Shown piece by piece: positions 7,409-16,205 of a stretch of 23,937 nt of DNA (the stretch's first letter is position 1; every line of letters starts with the position of its first letter). This stretch comes from an uncultured Oscillospiraceae bacterium (GTDB lineage Bacteria; Bacillota; Clostridia; Oscillospirales; Oscillospiraceae). Below the pieces are notes generated by a model, which had not been told where the DNA came from, searched no databases, and worked only from the letters and a program-made list of their open reading frames with translations. The stretch spans positions 1-23,937 of the forward strand of contig CAADUV010000326.1 in NCBI GenBank assembly GCA_900752305.1, read 5' to 3'. The translations under genes and the position numbers were made by a program.

Positions 7409-8113
7409 ATGAAACTGATTTGTTTTCCACACGCCGGTGGATTTGCGTTTTATTTCAACTTTATCAAGCAGATTGAGACGCTGGCCAAAGAGGATGTCTT
7501 CCTCTACGAATACCCCGGCCGGGGCTACCAGGCCAAAGAGCCCAGCGCGAGAAGCCTCATGGCCATCGCCCAGACGGCGGCGGCACGCATCGCGGACTTC
7601 GTGGGTGACGAGCCCTTCTGCATCTTCGGTCACAGCATGGGCGCGTTCGTGGCCTACGAGACGGAAGTCCTGTTGGAAGCCGACTACGGCAAACGGGCCG
7701 CCCGCCTCATCCTGTCTGGCCAGCACCCGCCGGTGTGCTTCCAGCCTCACCACTACGGGTTCGGCTCCGAAGAGGAGCTGAACGGGTATCTGATGAAGCT
7801 GGGCGGCTTCCCGGAGGAGGTTCAGACCAATTTGCAGATGTTCCGAATGCTCTTCACCGTCTGCCGGGATGACATTCGCCTGTTGGAGCAGTACCGTCCC
7901 ACTTGTCGTGTCGTTCAGGCGGAGACAGTGGTGCTGTGCGGCGACGATGACGCCGAGGTGGGGGACACGGAGGAACTGGTGTTGTGGCGGGAGAGTGCCC
8001 CCAACCTGTTGGAGGTCAAGATCTTCCCCGGCCCCCACTTTTATATGCGCGAACAAGAAGCAGATTTTCTGCATTACATCCAGCAGACCATAGAAGGAGA
8101 AACTGCAGTATGA
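7409..8113 (+). CDS. Type II thioesterase (alpha/beta hydrolase)
   Basis: Stand-alone editing thioesterase of 234 residues that would clear misprimed or stalled acyl groups from carrier proteins. It begins with the typical MKLICFPHAGG, has the nucleophile in FGHSMGAF (Ser76), an acidic cluster CGDDD (179-181) for the catalytic Asp, and His210 in GPHFYM. GAAAGG lies about six bases before ATG 7409; the frame is open further upstream but the homology begins at this ATG. The gene's TGA overlaps the ATG of the KASIII-like gene (ATGA), so the two are coupled. It differs from the later thioesterase, which carries Cys in place of Ser. Confidence 0.9.
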   Translation: MKLICFPHAGGFAFYFNFIKQIETLAKEDVFLYEYPGRGYQAKEPSARSLMAIAQTAAARIADFVGDEPFCIFGHSMGAFVAYETEVLLEADYGKRAARLILSGQHPPVCFQPHHYGFGSEEELNGYLMKLGGFPEEVQTNLQMFRMLFTVCRDDIRLLEQYRPTCRVVQAETVVLCGDDDAEVGDTEELVLWRESAPNLLEVKIFPGPHFYMREQEADFLHYIQQTIEGETAV

Positions 8114-9114
8114 GTACATGGATCAAAGGAATCGGCGGGTATCTGCCGGAACGGGTGGTCACCAGCGAGGAGCTGGAGGAGATGGCCGGATACAAAGACC
8201 ACGGCGTGAAGCTCGGCCTGTGCAAGATGCTCACCGGCTGTGCCTCCCGTCACTGGGCAGCCAAGGAGGAGCTGTGCTCCGACATCGCCGCCCGAGCGGG
8301 GGAGATCGCCATGAAGGAGGCCGGCGTGGAACCCCAGGACGTGGACGCCATCCTGTTCACCTCGGTCACCCAGGATTTCGTGGAACCGGCCACCGCCAAC
8401 GTGGTGGCGGACAAGCTGAACATCCGCAACGGCTTCGCTTTTGACGTCAAAAACGCCTGCAACGCCTTCCTCAGCGGCGTGGACATCGCTGACAGCTTTA
8501 TCGCCACCGGCAAGGCGGAGACCGTCCTGGTGGTCTCCGGTGAATGCCTGTCCAAATGGACGAAGCTCCGCTACGATAGCAAGGAAGAACTCATCCAGCG
8601 GGCGCCGGTAGCCCTCTCTGTAGGGGACGGCGGTGGGGCGTTCCTGCTCCAAAAGTCCTCGGACGACCAGCGGGGCATTCACACCTCCTGGTTCAAGACC
8701 ATCCCGGAGATTTGGAACAACAACGTCATCTGGGGCGGCGGCGTGGCCTTCCCCGGCGACCCAGATAAGATGTACGTCCCCGGCACCACAAAAGCCCTCA
8801 CCGATGCCGCAGCGGAAGCGCCCTACACCATCCCAAAGGTGCTGGCCGCCGCCGGTTGGACCAAGGAGGACTTGGACTACATCGTCCCCACCCAGGTGGC
8901 CAAGTGGATTGTGGCGCACATCAGCAAGGCCATGGATATGGACTTGAGCAAGTTCGTGGAGATCGTCAAGGACTGCGGCAACATGGGCGCCAGCAACGTG
9001 CCCTTGGCGGCCTACCGTGCCTGGCAGGACGGCCGGCTCCATGCGGGATCCAAGATTTTGATGGTAGGCGGTGCCGTTGGCGCCAACATCGGCATGATGA
9101 CCGCCGTTTTGTGA
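8110..9114 (+). CDS. 3-oxoacyl-ACP synthase III-like enzyme, catalytic His replaced
   Basis: FabH-fold enzyme of 334 residues. The nucleophile is present in VKNACNAFLSG (Cys117), the Asn in DCGNMGASN (Asn291), and the C-terminal GGAVGANIG loop is normal. Where FabH has PHQAN, this protein reads VPTQVAKW, so Thr261 takes the place of the His needed for decarboxylative condensation. KASIII-like enzymes with altered triads often act as acyltransferases forming esters or amides, or use unusual partners. The flanking acyl-AMP ligase and carrier protein suggest that it takes its acyl group from, or gives it to, that carrier. The start is ATG 8110 in the overlap with the thioesterase. The fold is sure; the reaction is not. 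Confidence 0.88.
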   Translation: MSTWIKGIGGYLPERVVTSEELEEMAGYKDHGVKLGLCKMLTGCASRHWAAKEELCSDIAARAGEIAMKEAGVEPQDVDAILFTSVTQDFVEPATANVVADKLNIRNGFAFDVKNACNAFLSGVDIADSFIATGKAETVLVVSGECLSKWTKLRYDSKEELIQRAPVALSVGDGGGAFLLQKSSDDQRGIHTSWFKTIPEIWNNNVIWGGGVAFPGDPDKMYVPGTTKALTDAAAEAPYTIPKVLAAAGWTKEDLDYIVPTQVAKWIVAHISKAMDMDLSKFVEIVKDCGNMGASNVPLAAYRAWQDGRLHAGSKILMVGGAVGANIGMMTAVL

Positions 9115-9129
9115 GGAGAAAGGAGTCCT

Positions 9130-10722
9130 ATGGAGCAGAGAATGCACTTTCAGACCCTGTTGGAGGAGACCATCGGCAATACGGTCGGTCACACCGCAAT
9201 CGAATATTTTGTTGGCAAGGAAAAGAAAAAGGTCAGCGGCGATGCCTACCTGACCCACATCCAGGCCATGGCCAACTACCTGAACCAGCGGATGCAGCCC
9301 CTGGAACCAGGCGCCTGGGTGGCTTTGAAAGCCCCCAACTCCGTCTACTGGTTCGGTGTCATGTTCGCCCTGATGAAGTGCGGCTATCGGGTCATGCTGC
9401 TGGACGCCCAGAACCCCCACCAGCTGGACGAGCACTTCGTGACGGAGGCTGGCGTGAAAGCCTTTATCACCCACCGTCCTACGGGCATCCCCGATGTCCT
9501 GGACGTGGACATTGCCCAGGTGGAAGGGGTGGACGACCAGAAGATTCTGGGCGACCCGATCCACTACCCACCGGTAGGGGATGACCGCTGGGCGGATAAG
9601 ATCTCCTTCCACACCTCCGGCACCACCGGCACCGCTAAAGCCTACGTCTTCGCCGCCTCCGCTATCGTGGGCACGGTGCGCAACGTGACCGAATACTGGC
9701 TGGGCAACGACCGCATCACCCAGCGGAGCATTTCCACTAAGCTGGAGGAGCACAAGAGCCTGCTGGCGCTGCCCTTCCGGCATATCTCCGGCTTTCTGCT
9801 GGTGGTCACCTTCTGGCACATGGGGCACTGTGTGGTCTTTCCGCCCAACAGCGGGGTGTTCTCCATCATCGACACCTGCAGGCAGGAGAACATCTGGATG
9901 ATGTTCTGCGTCCCCGCCATGTGGAAAGGCTTCATCCGCATTGCCCAAGCCCGTTATGGCGGATGCGGGGAAAAAGAGTTCCAGCAGCTGCTGGGCGAGA
10001 ACCTCAAAGTGGGCATCAGCGCCGGCGCCAAGCTGGACGCGGAGTCCGTCAAAGTCCTGCTGCACAGCGGCATCTATTTCCTCAACAGCTGGGGCATGAC
10101 TGAGATCGGCACCTCCACCATGGGGGGCATCGATGAGGACCCGTCCACCGACTATGTGGGCTGCTTCTACAACAAGCACAAGGCCAAGATCCTGCTGGAG
10201 GACGGCACCTATGTGGACAACGGCGTAGGCGAGCTGGTACTGGACGGTCACTCCCTGTACGAGTCCATCCTCATCGGCGGCAAAGAAGTGTTCCGAGAAG
10301 GCCCCTTCCGCTCCGGCGACATTTTTAAGCTGGACGGACAGCGCACCTACTTTCTGGGTCGCTGCAAGAGCGTCATTGTCACCGACTCCGGCGAGAACAT
10401 CTATCCGGAGGAGATCGACGTCTATTTCGACTTCCTCAACGATTTTTCCAGCGGCTACTGCACCGCAGGCTATCAGGATCAGGTGACCCTCTTCGTCAGC
10501 CCCAAGGACTATGACAACTTCGAGGAGACGGAGTGCTTCGCCCAAATCCGCAAGGTGAACGCTGGGCTGCCCATGAATAAGAAAGTGACCAAGCTCTACG
10601 CCTTCCACGACCCGCTGCCCCGGACGGGCAAAGGGGAAGTGGCCCGGTTCCAGATGGCTCACGTGCTGGAGGAACGGGCAGACGGCGTGAAAGAGATCAA
10701 GATGAAGGGACGGAATGTGTGA
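9130..10722 (+). CDS. Acyl-AMP ligase (ANL superfamily)
   Basis: Adenylate-forming ligase of 530 residues. Motifs in order: P-loop FHTSGTTGTAKAY (160-172), LPFRHISGF (214-222), NSWGMTEIG (319-327), SGDIF (395-399), GENIYPEEID (421-430) and the C-terminal lysine in PRTGKGEVARF (Lys501). It would activate a carboxylic acid with ATP and load it on the carrier protein encoded immediately downstream, with which it overlaps by eight bases, or on CoA. The substrate cannot be read with confidence; it lacks the His-Asn pair typical of the DhbE/EntE aryl-acid group found in the second ligase. AAGGAGT precedes the ATG. Confidence 0.87.
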   Translation: MEQRMHFQTLLEETIGNTVGHTAIEYFVGKEKKKVSGDAYLTHIQAMANYLNQRMQPLEPGAWVALKAPNSVYWFGVMFALMKCGYRVMLLDAQNPHQLDEHFVTEAGVKAFITHRPTGIPDVLDVDIAQVEGVDDQKILGDPIHYPPVGDDRWADKISFHTSGTTGTAKAYVFAASAIVGTVRNVTEYWLGNDRITQRSISTKLEEHKSLLALPFRHISGFLLVVTFWHMGHCVVFPPNSGVFSIIDTCRQENIWMMFCVPAMWKGFIRIAQARYGGCGEKEFQQLLGENLKVGISAGAKLDAESVKVLLHSGIYFLNSWGMTEIGTSTMGGIDEDPSTDYVGCFYNKHKAKILLEDGTYVDNGVGELVLDGHSLYESILIGGKEVFREGPFRSGDIFKLDGQRTYFLGRCKSVIVTDSGENIYPEEIDVYFDFLNDFSSGYCTAGYQDQVTLFVSPKDYDNFEETECFAQIRKVNAGLPMNKKVTKLYAFHDPLPRTGKGEVARFQMAHVLEERADGVKEIKMKGRNV

Positions 10723-10984
10723 GATGACCATTGAAACAGTAAAGAGCACCATCAAAGGACACCTGGGTGAGCTGCTGAACCTGGATCCGGCGCAGATCGG
10801 CGACAACGACCTGCTCATCGACGACCTGGGGGCGGACAGCATCGTCATCGTCCAGCTGTACCTGAGCTGCCAGGAGGACTTCGGCATCCTGGTGTCAGAG
10901 GAATTGGATCTGTACATCTCCCAGAGCGTGCAGTCGCTCAGCGAGGTGGTCATGCAAAAAATCAGCGAGGAGGCAGAGCAGTAA
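10715..10984 (+). CDS. Acyl carrier protein (first free carrier)
   Basis: An 89-residue carrier protein with DLGADSIVIVQLYLSCQEDF; the Ser of DLGADS takes the phosphopantetheine arm. It is a four-helix acidic protein of normal length. Two starts are possible: ATG 10715, which overlaps the ligase gene and has AAGGGA four bases upstream, and ATG 10724, 13 bases from the same site. Position between the acyl-AMP ligase and the ABC transporter suggests it works with the ligase and the KASIII-like enzyme. Confidence 0.9.
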   Translation: MCEMTIETVKSTIKGHLGELLNLDPAQIGDNDLLIDDLGADSIVIVQLYLSCQEDFGILVSEELDLYISQSVQSLSEVVMQKISEEAEQ

Positions 10985-11683
10985 ATGTTTATCCAATTGA
11001 AGAATGCCAGCAAGGTGTATGGCCAGGGCGAATCCGCCGTCAAAGCCCTGGACGGGGCAGAGCTGAGCGCCGAGCAGGGCGAGGTCATCGTCGTCCTGGG
11101 GCCCTCCGGCTCCGGCAAGAGCACCATGCTCAACATCATCGGCGGTCTGGATACCCTGGACAGCGGTTCCCTGACCGTAGGCGGGCGGACGGTGTCCGGT
11201 CTGAAACAGAAGGAGCTGACCGAGTACCGCCGGGAGGACGTGGGGTTCATCTTCCAGTTCTATAACCTCATCCCCGACCTGACCGCCCGGGAGAACGTGG
11301 AAGTGGTGGCGGACATCGCCCCCAGTCCCATGAACATGGACGAGCTGTTCGGCGCTCTGGACATCAACGGCCTCCAGGATCGCTTCCCCAGAGAGCTGTC
11401 CGGCGGCCAGCAGCAGCGGGTGGCCATCGCCCGCGCCATGGTCAAGAATCCCAAGCTCCTCCTGTGCGACGAGCTGACCGGCGCACTGGACACCAAGTCC
11501 TCCCTGGGTGTCCTGCAAGCCGTGCAGACCCTGAATGACCGGTATCACACCACGGTGGTCATCATCACCCACAACGCCGCCATCAGCGGCATGGCTGACC
11601 GGATCATCCAGATCAAGGACGGCAAGATTCAGAGCAACGAGGTCAACGCAAACAAAGTGAGTCCGATGGAGCTGGTGCTGTGA
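10985..11683 (+). CDS. ABC transporter ATP-binding protein (MacB/LolD type)
   Basis: ATPase subunit of 232 residues, for the permease that follows. It shows Walker A GPSGSGKS (39-46), Q-loop FIFQFYNL, signature LSGGQQQR (138-145), Walker B LLLCDE (158-163) and the H-loop in [10 protein letters not shown]. The [10 protein letters not shown] form of Walker B, with Leu in place of the usual Pro, is, as I recall, common in Firmicute FtsX-type exporters. The ATG follows the carrier-protein TAA directly, with GAGGAGG about 11 bases upstream. Located inside a biosynthetic operon, it most likely powers export of the product or self-protection. Confidence 0.92.
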   Translation: MFIQLKNASKVYGQGESAVKALDGAELSAEQGEVIVVLGPSGSGKSTMLNIIGGLDTLDSGSLTVGGRTVSGLKQKELTEYRREDVGFIFQFYNLIPDLTARENVEVVADIAPSPMNMDELFGALDINGLQDRFPRELSGGQQQRVAIARAMVKNPKLLLCDELTGALDTKSSLGVLQAVQTLNDRYHTTVVIITHNAAISGMADRIIQIKDGKIQSNEVNANKVSPMELVL

Positions 11684-13917
11684 TGAAACTGAATCGAAGA
11701 TATAAGCATAATCTCAAACACAACCTGTCCTTCTACTTGGCAACCGTCGTTCTGACGGCGGTCTCCATCTTCCTCTTTCTGTCCATCCTGACCACTGGCA
11801 CGGGATTGGACGGCTATGTGACCGACTTCGCCCAGCGGCACAACATGGAGGACGCCCAGTTCTCCACCCTCATGCCCATCGAGAAGGCAGACCGGAAGGA
11901 CTTGGAGAAGAAATACGACCTGACCCTGGAAAAGAGCGGTTACGTGGACGTGGAGGAGAAGGACTACACCGTCCGCGTTCTGAAACGGAACCAGAAGATC
12001 GACACCTATGAGATCTTCGAGGGCAAGGACGTGGTGGATGATGACGAGATCGTGCTCTCCAAGGGCTTCGCCCAGGCCAATGACCTGGCCATCGGGGACA
12101 AGCTCAAGCTGGACGGCAAGCAGTACACCATCACCGGTTTCCTGCTCCGACCCGACTACATCAACTGCCTGGAAAACCTCACCGACGCCTATCGGAACAA
12201 CGAGGGCTTCGCTGTGGCGGCGGTGACCGACGACACCTATGACAAGCTGGAGGACGAGACCGTCTATTACACAGTGGTCTACCACGACTCCGCCAAGGAG
12301 AAGAAGTTCCGCAAGAAGGTGAACCAGGACTACACCATGCTCCAGTACACCGACGCCTCCGTCAACCCCCGCATCGAGGCGGTGCAGAACAACCCCAAGA
12401 CCTACATGATGATGTCCTACATGATGATGTGCCTGATGATGGTCATTGTCAGCATCCTGGTGGCAGCCATCCTGAGCCGGAAGGTCAAGTCCGAGTGCAA
12501 GATCATCGGCACCCTGAAAGCCCTGGGCTATCGCAAGGGCGAGCTGACCCGCCACTACGCCACCATGGCCCTCATCGCCAGCATCGCCGGCACCGTCATC
12601 GGTCTCATCATGGCCGCCGTAGGCGCACAGAGCATGGCGGAATACTACGCTGTGGACTATGAGCCTATGCCTATCCACTACGCCGTCCCCCTGTACGGCG
12701 CGGCCATCTGCATCGTCCTGCCCACCCTGTTTTATGTGGTCTCCGCCATCCTGACCACCAAGCGGCTACTGCGGCGCAATGCGGTGGATCTGCTCAACGC
12801 CTCCACCAGCAAAAAGGGCGGTTCCAAGGCCTTTGCCAGCAACCGCACCATGAAGTTCAAATGGAAGTTCCGCCTGCGCACCCTGCTCAGCAACAAGGCA
12901 CGGGCGATGGTGGTGCTCATCGGCCTGGTAGTCGGCGGCTACATCATGGCCATGGGGCTGACCTTCTTCGACAGCTGCGACAACTTTGTCAACAACTCCG
13001 TCAACAGCATCGGCAGCTTCTCCTACCGCTACTATCTGACCAGCTACGAGACCAAGGAGCAGGGGAAGGGCTGCGAGACCTACATCAACGAGTCTCTCCA
13101 GCCCAAGGACATCGAGAACAGCCAGTTTAGTCTCAGCGGATTGCAGAAGGATTCCAAGTACATCACCCTCACCGACCTGGACGGCAAGAAGGTCTCCCTG
13201 AAGGACGGCGACTACTACCTGACCGAGATGGCCGCCAAGGTCTACGGCCTGAGCGCCGGAGACAAGTTCACCTTCTACAGCCCCATCACCATGGATGAGT
13301 ACACGGTGAAGATCACCGGCATCGTGGAAGACTGCGCCCAAAAGACCCTGTATACCACCGGCAAGACGGTGCGGGAGCTGATGGAGCTGGATGACGATGT
13401 GTATAACGTCATTCTATCCGACCACAAGCTGAAATTGAAGGACAGCGAGGTGGCCGTGACCAACACCAAGGAGTCGGTGCAGGATCAGATCCAGTCGGTC
13501 ATCGACGACCTCCAGCAGATCATCCTGGTCATGATCCTCCTGGGCGCCGTCCTCTGTGTGGCCGCTGTCTACCTGACCGTGAACATGATGGTGGAGGAGA
13601 ACGGGAACACCATCTCTATGCTGAAAATTTTCGGCTACCGAAAGGGCGAGATCAACTCCATGGTTCTCTCTGCCAACCACATCCTGGTGCCCATCAGCCT
13701 GGTCATCAGCATCCCACTGGGCATCCTGGCTGGCGACCTGTTCTACACCATGATGATCGACAACCTGTCCGCTTACATCGAAGCGGTCATCAGCGTCAAG
13801 AGCAGTGTCCTCTGCGCAGCGCTGGTGGTGGTCAGCTACATCATCTCCCTGACCCTGCTCAAGCGCAAGGTGTTCCGGGTGAACATGGTGGAGTGCCTGA
13901 AGGACAACCGGGCATGA
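11683..13917 (+). CDS. FtsX-like ABC transporter permease with two FtsX domains
   Basis: A 744-residue membrane protein. Hydrophobic segments fall near residues 15-36, 243-264, 291-313, 332-357, 405-428, 610-636, 659-690 and 709-731, giving two halves, each with one membrane helix, an extracellular region (about 37-240 and 430-608) and three more helices. Both FtsX cores are followed by the usual GTLKALGYRKGEL or SMLKIFGYRKGEI coupling motif. The start at ATG 11683 overlaps the ATPase stop by one base. Such permeases drive substrates outward from the membrane surface rather than through a channel, as in MacB-type systems. No accessory membrane-fusion protein is encoded nearby, as expected for a Gram-positive. 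Confidence 0.9.
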   Translation: MKLNRRYKHNLKHNLSFYLATVVLTAVSIFLFLSILTTGTGLDGYVTDFAQRHNMEDAQFSTLMPIEKADRKDLEKKYDLTLEKSGYVDVEEKDYTVRVLKRNQKIDTYEIFEGKDVVDDDEIVLSKGFAQANDLAIGDKLKLDGKQYTITGFLLRPDYINCLENLTDAYRNNEGFAVAAVTDDTYDKLEDETVYYTVVYHDSAKEKKFRKKVNQDYTMLQYTDASVNPRIEAVQNNPKTYMMMSYMMMCLMMVIVSILVAAILSRKVKSECKIIGTLKALGYRKGELTRHYATMALIASIAGTVIGLIMAAVGAQSMAEYYAVDYEPMPIHYAVPLYGAAICIVLPTLFYVVSAILTTKRLLRRNAVDLLNASTSKKGGSKAFASNRTMKFKWKFRLRTLLSNKARAMVVLIGLVVGGYIMAMGLTFFDSCDNFVNNSVNSIGSFSYRYYLTSYETKEQGKGCETYINESLQPKDIENSQFSLSGLQKDSKYITLTDLDGKKVSLKDGDYYLTEMAAKVYGLSAGDKFTFYSPITMDEYTVKITGIVEDCAQKTLYTTGKTVRELMELDDDVYNVILSDHKLKLKDSEVAVTNTKESVQDQIQSVIDDLQQIILVMILLGAVLCVAAVYLTVNMMVEENGNTISMLKIFGYRKGEINSMVLSANHILVPISLVISIPLGILAGDLFYTMMIDNLSAYIEAVISVKSSVLCAALVVVSYIISLTLLKRKVFRVNMVECLKDNRA

Positions 13918-13951
13918 CCCAGATTTGACAGCAGAACGATCACACAAACAT

Positions 13952-13980
13952 GGCCGGGACGGGAGGTTCCTGTCTCGGCC
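13952..13980 (+). other. Intercistronic hairpin between exporter and aaRS-like gene
   Basis: GGCCGGGAC (13952-13960) pairs with GTCTCGGCC (13972-13980) with one G-U pair, and no U run follows. It lies in the longest gap of the operon (88 bases). It could stabilise or process the message, or partly attenuate it. Confidence 0.45.
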
Positions 13981-14005
13981 GTATGCGTTCCAGAAAGGAA
14001 TTTTT

Positions 14006-15190
14006 ATGACCATCACATTGGATTTGAACCAGTTTCAGGCAAAAGACCAGAACTTTTTCACCGAAATGCTCCCCTACGTCTCCCCGGCCATCCGGAACAT
14101 CCAGCGCCAGGGCGACAAGGTGATGGTGGAGCTGGAGGAACGGGACGAGGCAGAGGTGACCCAGAAGGTGGGGCAGCTGCGGGACATGATCTTGAACGGC
14201 CAGCTCAGCGGCAAAGAGGTCAAGATCAAGACCCTGGAAGACCACTCCGACGCGGTTCCCCTGAACCAGTCTCCTATCTTCCAAACCCTCCTGGACACCG
14301 AGGGCGTCAAGGAGATTGCCGACGGCGTGTACGCCTACAGCGACCTGTTTTTGCAGGTCTACCGCTACTTTGACCGGAAGATCGAAGCCTTCGGCAAAGA
14401 GGTCTTCGGGCCGGTGAAGCAGTACGATTTCCCCGTGCTCTATCCCATCGACAACTACGAAAAGGGCGGCTACTTCGAGACCTTCCCCCACTACATCATG
14501 TTCCAGACCACCATGAAGAACGACCTGGCGGTACTGGATCGCTTCGCCCAGAAGGGCACCCAGGACAAGACCATTTTTGAGGAGATGAAGACCCCCACCT
14601 TGGTGCTCCGCCACGCCACCTGCGCTCCGGTCTACCAGTTTCTCAGCGGCAGCACCATCCAGCGGGACGCCCCCCAGACCTACCTGGTCTCCGGCCGCTG
14701 CTTCCGGAACGAGGCGGGGAACGCCTATGAGCTGGCGCGTCTCAACGAGTTCAACATGAAGGAATACGTCTTCGTAGGCGCACCGGAGACCTGTGCGGAA
14801 AAGGTCGGCCAGGCCAAAGAGCTGTGGCACTTCTGGCAGGAAACCTTCGGCCTGAACTGCAAGGTGAACACCGCCAACGACTCCTTCTTCGCCAGCAACT
14901 ATAAGAAGTTACAGTTCTTCCAGGTGCTGGGCGACTCCAAGCAGGAGTTCGTCTGCCGTCTGGACAATCCCGACAAGGAGATCGCCGCCGCCTCCGCCAA
15001 TTTCCACCGCACCCACTTCTCCAAGCCCTACAACATCCGCCTGGACAACGGCAACTTCGCCTACACCGCCTGCTTCGCCTTTGGTGTGGAGCGCCTGACC
15101 TATGCGCTGCTGTGCCAGAAGGGGTTGGATGTGAGCAAATGGGACGAAAAGACCGTACAGGAGTTAAAAAAATATGACATTGAACTATAA
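14006..15190 (+). CDS. Class II aaRS-like amino acid:[carrier protein] ligase
   Basis: A 394-residue relative of the catalytic core of seryl-tRNA synthetase. Motif 2 is GRCFRNEAG (Arg234, Glu236) and motif 3 is FAFGVERLTYALL (Gly360, Arg363). Cys206 (RHATCAP), Glu253 (FNMKEYVF) and Cys356 (YTACFAF) fall where atypical SerRS and the amino acid:[carrier protein] ligases of Bradyrhizobium and Agrobacterium hold a zinc ion that binds the amino group. The N-terminal coiled coil for tRNA is missing, as in those ligases, which charge Gly or Ala onto a carrier protein. Two free carrier proteins in the operon are candidate partners. ATG 14006 has GAAAGGA upstream; a TTG at 13925 opens the same frame but has no homology. 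Which amino acid is used cannot be read here. Confidence 0.82.
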   Translation: MTITLDLNQFQAKDQNFFTEMLPYVSPAIRNIQRQGDKVMVELEERDEAEVTQKVGQLRDMILNGQLSGKEVKIKTLEDHSDAVPLNQSPIFQTLLDTEGVKEIADGVYAYSDLFLQVYRYFDRKIEAFGKEVFGPVKQYDFPVLYPIDNYEKGGYFETFPHYIMFQTTMKNDLAVLDRFAQKGTQDKTIFEEMKTPTLVLRHATCAPVYQFLSGSTIQRDAPQTYLVSGRCFRNEAGNAYELARLNEFNMKEYVFVGAPETCAEKVGQAKELWHFWQETFGLNCKVNTANDSFFASNYKKLQFFQVLGDSKQEFVCRLDNPDKEIAAASANFHRTHFSKPYNIRLDNGNFAYTACFAFGVERLTYALLCQKGLDVSKWDEKTVQELKKYDIEL

Positions 15191-16205
15191 CGGCCCCCGC
15201 TGCGCCTGCTGCATCATGCCGGAAGCTAAGGGACACATCACCCTGGGCGACGACGGCGTGTGCAGCGTCTGCCGGGAGCTGCAAGAAAAGATTACCCCCA
15301 GCCAGTCCTTCGACAGCAAGAGTCCGGAGGAAAAGTTGGAGACCCTGAAAAAGATCGTCGCCCCCTACAAAAAGGGCAACCGGTACGACTGCGCCGTCAG
15401 CGTCTCCGGCGGCAAGGACAGCATCATGACCCTGTATGTGGCCGTCCGCGTCCTGGGGCTGAACCCGCTGGCCATCATCATTGACAACGGCTTCGCCCTG
15501 GACGAGATGTACGCCAACGTGAAGAACGCCACCGACATCCTGGGGGTAGACCTGATGGTATTCAAGACCGCCGACCTATTGAAAATCTTCCCACAGATGA
15601 TCCGCTCCGGCAAGCCCATCTACTACTGCCGAGTCTGCCACGCCCTTATCGACAACGCCATCCGCCGCATCGCCCATCAGAATGGCATCGACCTCATCTT
15701 GGGCGGCTACACCAAGGGACAGCAGTATATCCGTAACTCGGAGCTGTTCTGGATTTACAAAGAGTCCGACGAGAACGCGGTGGAGCTGTTCCAAACTATG
15801 CCTGGCTACGAGGACTACGCCGACCTCATCCACAACCAGAACAAGTACTTTCGGGAGCATTATGGCAACATGAGACTGCTGTCTCCCTTCAAGTACATTG
15901 AGTGGAACGAGGACAAGATTCTGGACATCATCACCCGGGAATTGAAGTTCCAGCTGCCCAAGCGGAGTTGGCCGGATAAGTCCTCCAACTGCTCCTTCAA
16001 CTACGTGGCTCAGTACCTGACCGAAAAGGTCTTCCACTACGGCCAGCACGAAGTGGAGCTGAGCGAGCTGGTGCGGGTGGGCGAGATGAGCCGGGAGCGG
16101 GCGTTGGAGATCATCCATTCGCCCATCGAAGAACGTGACTTGGAAAAACCCCTGGAAAAGATGGGACTGACCGTGGAGGATGTGTATTGCTATGACAAAC
16201 AGTGA
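15174..16205 (+). CDS. PP-loop ATPase (N-acetyl sugar amidotransferase/AANH-like)
   Basis: ATP-pyrophosphatase of 343 residues. An N-terminal zinc-finger-like part has CACC (10-13) and CSVC, followed by the PP-loop SVSGGKDSIMTLY and a later YYCRVC pair. The overall layout matches the WbpG/WbuX N-acetyl sugar amidotransferase group. PP-loop enzymes activate a carbonyl with ATP and let ammonia or sulfide attack. No glutaminase partner is present here, and no sugar genes, so a role on a carrier-bound substrate is more likely, possibly thioamide or amide formation, as the AANH enzyme of closthioamide assembly does. It overlaps the preceding gene by 17 bases and the next by 14. Family confident, substrate unknown. 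Confidence 0.82.
   Translation: MTLNYNGPRCACCIMPEAKGHITLGDDGVCSVCRELQEKITPSQSFDSKSPEEKLETLKKIVAPYKKGNRYDCAVSVSGGKDSIMTLYVAVRVLGLNPLAIIIDNGFALDEMYANVKNATDILGVDLMVFKTADLLKIFPQMIRSGKPIYYCRVCHALIDNAIRRIAHQNGIDLILGGYTKGQQYIRNSELFWIYKESDENAVELFQTMPGYEDYADLIHNQNKYFREHYGNMRLLSPFKYIEWNEDKILDIITRELKFQLPKRSWPDKSSNCSFNYVAQYLTEKVFHYGQHEVELSELVRVGEMSRERALEIIHSPIEERDLEKPLEKMGLTVEDVYCYDKQ

Noticed and set aside
8074..11250. Very long antisense open frame of 1058 codons across the KASIII, ligase and ACP genes
   Set aside because: It lies opposite three clear genes, its translation has no known motif and is rich in His, Val and Gly, as expected from antisense of GC-rich codons.
14006..15190. Calling this gene a seryl- or threonyl-tRNA synthetase
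   Set aside because: It lacks the tRNA-binding N-terminal coiled coil and sits in a biosynthetic operon next to carrier proteins.
15174..16205. Naming the PP-loop gene as a tRNA thiolation or queuosine enzyme
   Set aside because: The Cys pattern and length fit the amidotransferase-like group better, and no tRNA-modification neighbours exist.
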